NCBI GenBank assembly: GCA_029532625.1
Contig: JARFXM010000008.1
Location: 1,488,001 to 1,552,000, forward strand
Origin: Lomentospora prolificans
Taxonomy: Eukaryota > Ascomycota > Sordariomycetes > Microascales > Microascaceae
DNA length: 64,000 nt
Direction of reading: 5' to 3'
Shown here: one piece after another, positions 11,799 through 21,048 of the stretch
Numbering within the stretch: position 1 is the stretch's first letter
How the letters are laid out: every line of letters starts with the position of its first letter
The notes under the pieces: model-generated
What the model was told of the DNA's origin: nothing
What the model saw: the letters and a program-made list of their open reading frames with translations, nothing else
Databases searched by the model: none
Program-made: the position numbers and the translations under genes

Positions 11799-12810
11799 AT
11801 GCCGATGGTGGCACTGGTCCTAGCATTCGGCCTTCTAAGCGGTTTCCCGCGAAGTCTCGTATCTGCGCTTCCCAAGGCGCCTTTTGTGTCGGAAGCCCCT
11901 ATCCGGTGTCTTCTTGCCCGTTGGCTACAACGAACCGGTGCATTATGACAACTCGACCCGGAGTTCACCAAAGGCGCTCCACAAGAGATCATGCCACTTC
12001 GACAACGGCAAACCGGAATACTGTGCGGGGGATGGCGCGCGCTGCTGCTACAATCTGTCCGGTGACAAGAGTTTCTGCTGTGGAGGTGAAGATTACGGCG
12101 GCTGTTGCGGGAATGGGTGTTGTATGAAAGGATATCATTGTTTCTACGCAGACACGTAGGTTCGCCCCGATACTTCGTTTGAGCCCATTTATAACTTAAT
12201 CTCCCCCAGGACGACTTCCGCTTGCTGCCTGGATGGCAGTTCATGCGGCAACATTCCGGCACAGACACAGCCGCCTGTTGTCTCCTCTGTCAGGCTCCTG
12301 GTTGTAACGATTGTGGATGACGTTACAGCAACTCCAAAGGGAGAGATTCTCTCTCAAAGTATAACTGAGAGCCCACCAGAGAAAATATCAACCGCTACGG
12401 AAACAACGGCGACAAACACCTCCGATTTTAGCCTGTCAGTACCAACCGCTTCCGCCGGCGGCACTACACCTGGAACAACACCAGGGTCAGACATGAGACT
12501 TAGCTCTGGTGCTGTCGTCGGGGCCGCCATCGGCGGCTCGGCGCTTGTCCTCGGCATGGGGCTCCTCGTCTTTATCGGGTCCCGGCGTGGTTGGTTCCAG
12601 AAGCGTGATCATCGGAACGATGCCAAAGACGAGACGACCTCAGGTTGCACTCCGTACAAACCGCAAAATCCCTTACTTCTATACGACAGCCCACCGGGGT
12701 CAACCGTAGCCATCTTCCCAGGGTACCCGCTGGCACCAGTGGAAGTCCCTGCAAACGAGCTTACCAGAGCGGGATCGGTGCCTTCGTCCGACGCTCGATT
12801 CTCCAACTGA
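11799..12810 (+). CDS. Secreted-type Cys-rich, Ser/Thr-stalked single-pass membrane protein
   Basis: The start at 11799 gives a good signal peptide (MPMVALVLAFGLLSGF..., probable cleavage near LVSA). Intron 1 is needed to shift frame: 11906-11987 or 11886-11973 both keep frame and are GT-AG. Intron 2 is 12156-12209 (54 nt). The product is about 290 aa. Exons 2-3 encode a domain with 14 cysteines, many in CC pairs (about 55 residues), beginning RSCHFDNGKPEYC. A Ser/Thr/Pro-rich stalk follows, then one transmembrane helix (GAVVGAAIGGSALVLGMGLLV) and a basic stop-transfer RRGW, and a cytoplasmic tail of about 80 residues. This is a cell-surface sensor or mucin-like layout. The Cys domain is not one I can name. 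The exact intron 1 is uncertain; the rest is firm. Confidence 0.72.
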
Positions 12811-13109
12811 CGAAAATCGCAAGTCCGGACTCTGGATTGTATAACTTTTTGGTCATTCTTTCACTTTTTTCCTAGGGTCCTCTGGTTAGAGCTTGGGGTC
12901 TTTACTGATGAGCCTGCGAATATTGTGTGCCCGCATTGCTTTTTCCTTTCTTTTTCAGTTTCTTGGAGTCAGCTGCTCGGGGGTGATGATCTAGAAGTGG
13001 GTTCATCTTTAGTACTACTGTTTTTCTTATACCGGCTTCGGTTTGTTAATATGAGATGGAATTGCTAGATGTACACTCGAAACCAGGTTGGAAAGAGTAA
13101 ATGGATTGC

Positions 13110-14119
13110 TCAACCTTGCTCATGTGATATCCAGGAAGTGTCCCCGACTCTGCGAATAATAGCGAATTCAAACAAGATGAATGCAGCGTAGCCAGCCAGC
13201 ATCAATCCGCCGATCCAGCGATGGAACCGGCCAGCAAACCAGGTAGTCAACGTTACAGCCAGTGTAGAGACCAACAAGACAACAAGTTCCGCGATGGCGG
13301 CACCTCCTCTATCTAAAGAGCCCTTGGTACCAAGCATAAGAGTGCCTAAGCAGAGAGAAAGGAGAAATATGTTACTGCCAACACAGTTCGCAACTAAGAT
13401 TCCCGGGTGACGGCGGCGGCCGCTCAGGATGGCTACAAACTTTTCGGGAAGTGTAGTGGCGATCGAGAGGATTACGACCCCGAAGAGCATGTCTGAGATA
13501 GCAATTTGATCGGTGATGTTAGTAGCGGCCTGGGAGAGGATATAGCCCGAGAGGCAGATGGCGAGAAATCCAAGAAGTAGGTAGAGTATATGGTACCAGA
13601 GACGGAATAGTCTCCGACGCAGCCGTGACTCTCCTTCCAACAGTGCTGATGTTTCTGACGGCCGGCCATGGTGGCGGGACCTCCTCTCCCTATCGGTCTG
13701 TGAGCCCGACTGCCCAGCCAACACCTCGACTTCGCTCGATGTGTCAGAGCCGCTATCTGCACTATCGTCGTCGGAGTCTTCAGGCGCCGTAAGAATTCCT
13801 TTCCCGATAGCTATTCCCGCTCCTAGCAAGTAGGCACCAAATAACACAACAAGGACAATACCGCAGGCTAACCAAATGGTGTGATTCGGAAGATAAGCAA
13901 GGGGCACTGCGAAGGTCGTCACCACGAGGAGAAAGAGGGAATAGATGCGGGAGCTTCTATCGAAGTGGAGTGGCTCCCCAGTTGGATAGAACAAGAGCCC
14001 AAGGGAAAACGCGCCGAGGATATTGGAGATGGCGGAACCGACAATGTTGCCGAGGGCTAGAGATGAACGGCCACGCGTTAGAGACGCTACGACCACGGCG
14101 AGCTATAGTATGTTAGTTT

Positions 14120-14150
<31 letters not shown>

Positions 14151-14362
14151 GAGGGTATAGAGCTGCGGGAAGAATGCGTAGTGACGCCTACCTCTTCCCA
14201 CTCGCCTCCAGCTGTGACAAGTCCAATGATAGTCTCGGATACCCCCGTATGTCGCGCAACAATAGCGGTGTGGTCAATAAACTTATCGGCGCCAAACTCG
14301 AGAAGAAAAAGGGCGGCTAGAAATGTTGCTACGTTATATGCAATCACGTCAGCCTGAGCCAT
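13110..14362 (-). CDS. Sodium/calcium exchanger-family (CaCA) membrane protein
   Basis: Two exons, 14362-14192 and 14102-13110, around an 89-nt intron, give 387 aa. About ten transmembrane helices form two halves separated by an acidic Asp/Ser/Glu-rich cytosolic loop (about residues 165-230). Each half has an alpha-repeat typical of CaCA antiporters: AGGEWEELAVVVAS followed by GNIVGSAISNILG in the first, and SIATTLPEKFVAILSG followed by NCVGSNIFLLSLCLG in the second. These repeats line the ion pathway; the acidic residues in EWEE and PEKF occupy the usual cation-binding positions. It likely exchanges Ca2+ for Na+, K+ or H+ at a vacuolar, Golgi or plasma membrane; the ion pair is inferred. The first in-frame ATG beginning the hydrophobic helix (MAQADVIAYN) was chosen over one 47 codons upstream. 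The intron holds a striking homopolymer tract. Confidence 0.88.
14117..14151. repeat. T13-G22 homopolymer junction inside NCX-like intron
   Basis: Thirteen T followed by twenty-two G on plus, lying wholly within the 89-nt intron of the exchanger gene (so C22A13 in the transcript sense). The lengths are likely to vary or be mis-sequenced. Confidence 0.9.
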
Positions 14363-14776
14363 TGTAGCTAGAACAGGATTGCAGGCAATGAGGATTGGTT
14401 CTATTTCGGAGTGTTCTGGTCGTATGCTGGCTACGGAATAGGACTTAGCATATTCCGAGGTGGGGTGGTTGGTTGTTTGCAGGTTATATATATTCTGGTC
14501 CAAAAGTATGGTTTATCTCATTCAGAGGGGTATAGACTGGATACCTCTTCAACTCCACAGTTCCGAATTCATACAACGAACTACAAGTAGTTCGGTTCTT
14601 CTACAGGTAGCATATCGTCCCTGGGGCTATAAGCAAGGACTCCCAGTTTTAATGACGTCATTGCATCAGACTGGAAGAGATACTATTCAAGTCTAGTCTA
14701 GAGCAACTGGCTAGCCGTGGCCTACGACTCACTTGCCCCTCATCTGGACGAACTCCTGGGCCTGAGCTCTAGTTCT
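14363..14776. other. Intergenic region upstream of the exchanger gene
   Basis: Holds the promoter of the exchanger gene and the 3' end of the GPI protein gene, both on minus. No coding region is seen. Confidence 0.5.
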
Positions 14777-15380
14777 TCAAAGAGCTAGCAAAACAGCGAA
14801 ACATAGGCCTCCAATGGTTGCTCCTGAAACCCCGCGCCTACCGGCGGCACTTGCGGCACTGTCTCCGGACGGGGTAGAACCGGTGCTCCCGGTCGCTTCT
14901 GCAGGGCTAGTAGCCTGCACTCGGACCCCCTCAACTGCCGCTGTCGCCGATGGGGAGTACAAAACCGGAGAAACCCCGCATTGACGCATGATCTTGTCCG
15001 CGTCTGCTCGAGTTGTTAGCTATACGTGGAAGTCTAGAAACTGGAACTTCGAAAAGCTAACCGTCGGTTTTTGCTCCATTCTGCGAAAGGCAGCTGGCAC
15101 AAAGCGCCAAGATATTGGCTACATCAAAGCTCATGTTCTTGCATATGCAGGATGCCTCAATAGCCTCCTCATCCTCTTCAGTCTTCCGTAGTCGTAGGCT
15201 TTTACGCTTCTCGGTATCCTTGTCAGCCTCGTTTGGGTCGATATCGCAGATGGTAGTGAGTTTGACAATGGGGTCGCAGATCGTCCCACAGGCCGCGGGA
15301 ACATCGGAAGCACGAAGCTCCTCAGCAAGGGCTGGCAGGACGGCCGCAACGCCAGCAAGCAGAATCATGGAACGAAACAT
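14777..15380 (-). CDS. GPI-anchored Cys-rich surface protein (CAP22-like layout)
   Basis: Exons 15380-15062 and 15003-14777 join across a 58-nt intron to give 181 aa. An N-terminal signal peptide (MFRSMILLAGVAAVLPALA) is followed by eight cysteines in the order CGTIC, TIC, CIC, CASC, QC. A highly charged Lys/Glu/Asp insertion separates the first three from the rest. A Ser/Thr/Ala/Gly-rich stalk leads to a C-terminal hydrophobic tail (ATIGGLCFAVLLAL) ending the protein, which is the pattern of a GPI-anchor signal. The cysteine spacing is not that of CFEM proteins although the number is the same; appressorial CAP22-type proteins are a closer resemblance, from memory only. The product should sit in the plasma membrane or wall. 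The ATG at 15380 is preferred since it places the signal peptide at the start. Confidence 0.82.
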
Positions 15381-16976
15381 CGTCTTACGGGGAATGGCTG
15401 GGAGATGAAGAGTTATATCTGATGAGCTTGATCGACAGTTTAATCCATCACAGCCTTGGCGTAGTTGGAGCATCAAGTCCTTTTATAGTCGTCGAGAGCT
15501 GAGCAGTGCACCTCGATTTTGAGAGGCTTCCATGGTGTGAGTGAGCAATGAAATGTCCAAGCACGTACCCAGCTACGCCGCCATTCTACAGTTCACCTCG
15601 TGCAGCTATATTTGGTGCCTTTCTGGAACATCAGCATAACTGGGCTACTACATCAAACAGAATTGTTTGATTCGAAAGGCCGAGGCTGACCTACCTCGCT
15701 TTTTTGTTCAATAGAGGTGGCGACGCCACAGGTTTAAAAAGAGCGCTGGCCAGCGTATCAACTTACACGGGCCAAGTGTGTGGACATGCTAGTTTCCCAG
15801 TTCCCGGTTCCCGTACAGGGGCCAAAGGGAATTTGGCATCCTTGTTTTGAGGGGTTGGCTGTAATACCTTTGTCCAAACACGCCATGGCGCTCCAGTTTC
15901 AGAAAGCTCTAATTATACCAGATCTCTTAACTCAAACGTATGCTTCGAGGCTCAACGGCGGTGAGAGTGAGGGCCCATACACAATTAACGTCACACTAAA
16001 CAAAGGCAGTGCTACCCCCTTGCCATGAGCAGCCACTTTACCTATTCCACAGCCTCTTCACAATCGCATTGATCATAAATAATCTCGGCAAAGAATGCGT
16101 CAAGCACTCTCCTACCAAGTACCGACTAGTAAACCCCTAGGGAGAATGGCCTCGATTCTCAAACTAGTATGCTAGATCCAGGTTATACGAGACGATATGC
16201 ATCTCGAAGTCAATATGGATATCCCTGAAGTCTGATACCAGCCCCTTCACATAGCCCGCCCAGCATCAAACCGGAAGGGATCCTTGGCCTCGGGAATTAT
16301 TCCAACTCGTCTAAAATTTTGATGCCTACTGGGTGCACCTCAAAATTCTTGCCAATCAATGGTAAGGGCGGCAATTGCTGCTACTAAGGGTTGCTTTCAA
16401 CTGCTATTAGGGAGACTTGAACTAGGTCTGAGGCCCTCGAGAGCCCAATAGCTATGATTCCGAAGAAAGAAATCTGTGATATATCAATAGATCGCAAGGT
16501 TTTTTTTTTTTTTTTCTTTCCTTTTTCCTTTTTTTTTTGGTTGAGAACACAGGACGCAACTTAAACCTATAGCTTATTATAGAGACTTTGATCTAGAATC
16601 AAGTAAAGTATAATAAGCTGGCTTTTTCAGATTATCTGATAACACAATTCGTATACCTCTTCTTCGCGTTGAAATGCATGGTACATGCAGTGGTGGGGTC
16701 AAAACCGCACGTGATGAAATTTGGAGTGAGCAGAAAAAAAAGGCATTCTATGCGGAAGATGCGTGAGCCAACACACCCACGTTCCAGAAAACCGCACACA
16801 TTCCACCCCTTTCGAACCGGGAATCGCCAACGCAAGGCGGGGAACAACAGAGGGCGCAACCGGCAGTCCTAGACCACCCGAGATAAGCCTCACTCCCCGG
16901 CGAGCGCGCTCGCTCGATACAGTCCGTCACCCGTTTGCAAACATCCATCTATTCTCGGCTCGCCGACACCGCGACC
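15381..16976. other. 1.6-kb divergent intergenic region
   Basis: Separates the GPI protein gene (minus) from the cytochrome b5-domain gene (plus). AT-rich in the middle, with a T-rich tract at 16501-16539 and an inverted repeat at 16571-16619. No gene is supported. Confidence 0.5.
16571..16619. repeat. Imperfect palindrome with perfect 11-bp inverted ends
   Basis: AGCTTATTATA at 16571-16581 is the exact reverse complement of 16609-16619. The 27-nt centre is also roughly self-complementary around TCTAGA. It sits just after a long T-rich tract in an AT-rich intergenic region. It could be a hairpin, a terminal-repeat remnant of a small element, or chance. Confidence 0.75.
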
Positions 16977-18179
16977 ATGGCTGTAATCGGCATTTCTCTA
17001 ATTGTCGCCTCCGTGCTCTGGGTTCTCGTGCGCCCGCCGCCGTGGCTTGCGACGTTTCTGCTCCCATGGAGGGACAGGCGGGGGATCGGTAAACCGCCGG
17101 CCACCCGCCGGCCAAGCGGGACTCGCGACGATGCGGGCGATTCGGGCGATTCGGGAATAGGGCTGGAGGGGCCTTCACCTTTACCGGGCAGCGCGGATCA
17201 GCCAGCGGTGTGGGTGCAGGCTGAGGAGGCGCGGCGTGAATCCAGGGAACCTACGCCTTCGATACAGCTGCTAGAAGAGGACGCGCCGGCCCCGATTCCG
17301 GTCCCTCCGACGCCTGCGGCGGAGAAGGCAGTCCAGGACCGTCTGGCCATGCCGCCGCCTCCCCCTCTCATGATCCGGCGCCAGAGGCCTGACTTGGACG
17401 CCGACTCTGGCGAACAGACGACTCCAAAGGCAACGGCCGCGCAGCCATCCACCGCCGTCCCAAGCTTTTCTCTCGAAACGGAGCCAACCATCAACGCCCC
17501 CACCATCAACACGCCGACGCTCAACGCGCCCTCTCCCAGCGTAGCCCCCCTCAACGCCCCGAGTCTCCGTCCACCCGTCCCCGCCTTCCCGGCCCTCAAC
17601 TCCCCCCAAAGAGCCGGCGGCGGCTCCTCCACAGGCCCAACCCCCAACCGTCTCCCCTCCCTCTTCCCCTCCGCACCCTCCCGCCCAAACCCTCTCCCTA
17701 ACCGCGGCGGACCCGCACCCTCCCGATCCTCCTCCTCGCTCGCCCCGCCGTCCTCCTCCCTCGCGCCCCCGCCAACCCACACCACCAAACCCGCCAAGCC
17801 AAGCCGCAAGGTCCTCCTCGCCCCAGGCCACTCCCCGCTAGACTGGGCCTCCATATCCGGCCCTAACGCCGACCTCCGCAACCTGCCCCCTGAAACCCCT
17901 TACCTTCGCGTCTCCCCCGCCATGCTCAAGCGCCAGACCGGCCGCAAGGGCAAGGACGCCTGGACCGTCCTCGGAGGCCGCGTGTACAATATTACCCCGT
18001 ACGCCCCCTATCACCCCGGCGGCGTGCCCGAACTCATGCGCTGCGCCGGGAGGGACGGCAGTAAGCTGTTTGGCGAGGTGCATCCGTGGGTGAATTACGA
18101 GAACATGCTGCAGGCTTGCCTGGTGGGCATCTTTGTGGATAATCACGAAGAGCCTAGCAAGATGGAGGAGATGGATTGA
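16977..18179 (+). CDS. Membrane-anchored cytochrome b5-like heme-binding domain protein
   Basis: One exon of 400 aa from the ATG at 16977, which has a favourable CGACCATGG context; an in-frame ATG at 16935 would add 14 residues. Residues about 3-25 form an N-terminal membrane helix. A long disordered Pro/Ser/Thr-rich region follows (about 40-275), including a run of short asparagine-containing repeats (INAPTINTPTLNAP). The C-terminal ~110 residues begin VLLAPGHSPLDWA and form a cytochrome b5 fold: the axial heme ligands are the His of YHPGG (about 346) and the His of EVHPWVNYENML (about 369). The LAPGHSPLDW lead-in is the same as in the b5 domain of NCB5OR/Cyb5R4-type proteins, but no reductase domain is attached, so it would accept electrons from a separate partner. 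Probably an ER-membrane electron carrier; substrate unknown. Confidence 0.88.
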   Translation: MAVIGISLIVASVLWVLVRPPPWLATFLLPWRDRRGIGKPPATRRPSGTRDDAGDSGDSGIGLEGPSPLPGSADQPAVWVQAEEARRESREPTPSIQLLEEDAPAPIPVPPTPAAEKAVQDRLAMPPPPPLMIRRQRPDLDADSGEQTTPKATAAQPSTAVPSFSLETEPTINAPTINTPTLNAPSPSVAPLNAPSLRPPVPAFPALNSPQRAGGGSSTGPTPNRLPSLFPSAPSRPNPLPNRGGPAPSRSSSSLAPPSSSLAPPPTHTTKPAKPSRKVLLAPGHSPLDWASISGPNADLRNLPPETPYLRVSPAMLKRQTGRKGKDAWTVLGGRVYNITPYAPYHPGGVPELMRCAGRDGSKLFGEVHPWVNYENMLQACLVGIFVDNHEEPSKMEEMD

Positions 18180-18370
18180 GTGGAGCTTTAGTGAGGCTAC
18201 TTTTTGTTTGATTATTTGACGATATAGAAAAGTCATAGTCTAGTGATACCCTTTTTTTCCCGTACGATATAATATAGATTACGGTTAGACTACTTGATCC
18301 GGCTGAAGGACCCAGAAATAAACATAACGCCGTGTCGAAAAATGCTAGAAAATGCTCATCTTTTCCGCCT

Positions 18371-21048
18371 TCATCTTCTCCTACCGAACTTGAACCCAAC
18401 TTCTTCGTCGCTATCCTCACTTTCGGCTGCCACGGCTCGTCTGGTCTGCCTAGGCCTCTTGGCCTGCTGCTCGATTATCGGTGTAGACGCCGGCCTCTTT
18501 GGCTGAGTCGACGCCCTAGTCTGACTCCTCGTTGGTGTGGCTTGGGATGACCCAGTTCGCTGGGTAGTCCCGGTAGACCGCATTCTTGTAGATGAAGCGT
18601 GCTCCAGCTCCGTAATACCCAAGGATATCTCATCCTCTTCCTCGTCACTATCATCGGAGACGGTCCGCCTCGATGCGTGACGTCTCGATGATTGGGTTCG
18701 CGTCTGGCCAGAGAGCGTAGGTGCGGGCTGATTACTCTCGGCCCCGCGGGATGACTGGCTGGGCGCGGCTTGGCTCGTATGCCTAGCTGCCGCGCTGTCA
18801 TCCTCGAGCCAGTAGTCATCTCCGATACCAAACTCTTTGCTCTTGACTTGCGTAAGAGATATGATGTTGCGATTGACTGGGCGTCCGACAGCCTCCCCTC
18901 GTGCGCGAAACTTTTTAAAGTTCTTCCTGCCGTTCCACTTGGGATCCCAACGTCCATCGGCAATATCTTGCTCTCGTGTCCTCGCACTCGGCGGAATGCG
19001 GACAGTCATTTCCTCTACAATCGCGAGCTTCCGGATTTCCGCCAGGTTGATATCGTCCGGAAGGTTATTAAGGTCCTCCTGTTCGGCGCGGGCGCGAGCT
19101 TCTGCTTCTTCACGGGTCTTACGCGCAACTTCTAGCACGTCAATCTCCTTTTTAATCTTCTTAGGCTTTTCGGCTTGCTTAGATTGGGTTTCGACATCCA
19201 TTGTCTTAGGAGTCTCGTCCCTAGCAACGGGCTCCTCGCCCATTGCTATTCTCCTCCTTTTAGCGGCTGCCGCAGTTGGCGCTATATCATCCATTATGTC
19301 GTCTTCGTCATTGAGGGGATGACCTCTCCTTTTGCGCGTATTCCGCCGTGGCTGCTCGGGTGCATCTTGGCTAGCCATTACCGAGCCCTGAGATACAAAC
19401 AATCCCTCCTCATCGTCTATAAGCGGGCCTGGAGAAGGGTTCTGTTCTGTATGAGATTCGGGTATAGGGGCAGATGCCGGTTCTTGGATCGAAGGAATAC
19501 TATCGTCCTCGTCTGAATCAAAGCCCTTGAAGCGTTTAGTCGCCGGTCGTCGAACCCGTGCCCTTCGACTTGCCGCGAGTGATGCAGGCTTCTGATCTGT
19601 TTGGCTTGGCTCCTGTGAAGTGCTGGTCATCAGGTTAGCCATTTCAACATCAGGAGGCACACTCGCCGTCCGAGTAGCAATTACAACGGCCTCCACTTGG
19701 TCCTCGACTGGCCGATCGGCGATAGGCAAAGGTCGCCGCAGCATCATGGCATCCTTTGATAGAATGGCTTCCAAGAATTCCTTCTGTTCTATCGGTCGGT
19801 GATCCAGTAGAAGAGAGGCTGCGGTTGTAAACTCTGTGTACCACGATACATCATCACCCTTTGCTGGAATGTACCTGACCACAACAGCACCCCTCCCCTC
19901 ACTGCCATCTTCAAAAGATCCGAGGCCCTTTTCCCCCGCAACAGACTTGACAAAGCGGACAAAGTCGTTGACTTGAGTTTCGTTCGGTACAACCTCAAAA
20001 TATAATGCTTTCCCCCGGCCGTTCGTAATAGGCGCCAGCAGATTATCCCATTGCGCCTTGTCATAGAAGATAAAGGTGAACCCGCTGAAAATTTCCTTCC
20101 TATCAGGGTCAGGAGCGTAATGCGAAGTCGAACTTTGCGTGGACTCAGAACCACGAGGCGGCAAATACTCCAGCTCGTTCGGCCAAGTTGCGTCAAAGTC
20201 CACTTCCAGTTGGCATTCGTCACCTTCCTGTACCGTAGCCCCAGCAATAATCGAGTCGGTAAAGGAGCCGGATACGATATATTTGCCATTGATCAGAGCC
20301 TGGAGGCCTTTGGAAGTGTTGCGCTTCTTTGATACTACGTGCGTTGTAGCTTTCACGTTGTACTCGGTGATGAACTTGATATCGAGTTGTTCCAAGTCAG
20401 TCCGTAGAGTGCGGAGAGGGTCGTTCTTCAGTTCTCGGCTCGTGAAGGAGTAGGTGAGAACCACTGGAACCCATGTGATGCTATCAGAGCTCGGTTAGAG
20501 TTTACCAAACACCAGCGTCCAAGGCCAAAGACGTACCGGAAGACTTCGGGGCATTTTCCCATAGTAAACTCTATCCGCTCCTTTGAAACCTCATGGGTTT
20601 GATTCTGGATAGATTCCCCATCGATAAAAGTACCCTTTGAGGTATTGAGGTCTTCAATCGTCACCCGAGACCTACTCGCAAGATTTTGCTACTCCTTGTA
20701 AGCATCCTGAGATAGTAAGCGTTATATCTGAGTTCCGGATACGTACAGCATCGCCTTCGGGGACGGAACCGACGGTGATCGTGAGGTGTTTGCGCGATAT
20801 CGTTTTATGTGTGATGACGAGCTGACCGGCTGATGTCGCATTTAGTAAAAGAAGAAGTAGGTTCTGAAATTATGGGCAAAGCCACACCTTCAGATGACGT
20901 TCGACCGATCAAGTAACGCTTCCCCGGCCGGAGCCAGAGTCTCCTTCCTGTGAAAGCCGACCTTGTCAGTATTGCAGCCGAGAGCACATCGCACTGGTAT
21001 GGCGTGCGTACCTTGGAAGGCAGCTCCCGAGCTATCTAGGACCCACAT
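18371..21048 (-). CDS. NBS1: Nbs1 homologue, MRN-complex DNA double-strand-break sensor
   Basis: Five exons, 21048-21012, 20947-20888, 20829-20747, 20688-20537 and 20480-18371, join in frame to 813 aa. The first four small exons assemble an FHA domain: RYLIGRTSSEG, then KTISRKHLTI, then VTIEDLNTSKGTF, with the conserved GR, SRKH and NTSKGT phosphopeptide-binding residues. Tandem BRCT-like repeats follow (about 115-350). The middle is disordered with acidic and basic patches. Residues about 628-637 carry the Mre11-binding motif NFKKF (KNFKKFR). The extreme C-terminus, acidic ESEDSDEE followed by FKF, fits the FXF/Y motif that recruits Tel1/ATM. It would bridge Mre11-Rad50 to phosphorylated Sae2/Ctp1 and Tel1 in the nucleus. 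A gene model using only the long exon would lose the entire FHA domain. Its stop lies 191 bp from the tail of the b5 gene. Confidence 0.94.

Noticed and set aside
11288..12268. 326-aa open frame on minus
   Set aside because: It is antisense to the Cys-rich membrane protein; its Cys, Arg and Ser content mirrors the codons of the plus gene and it has no domain.
17198..17881. 227-aa Gly/Ala/Arg-rich frame on minus
   Set aside because: Shadow of the Pro/Ser-rich linker of the cytochrome b5-domain gene.
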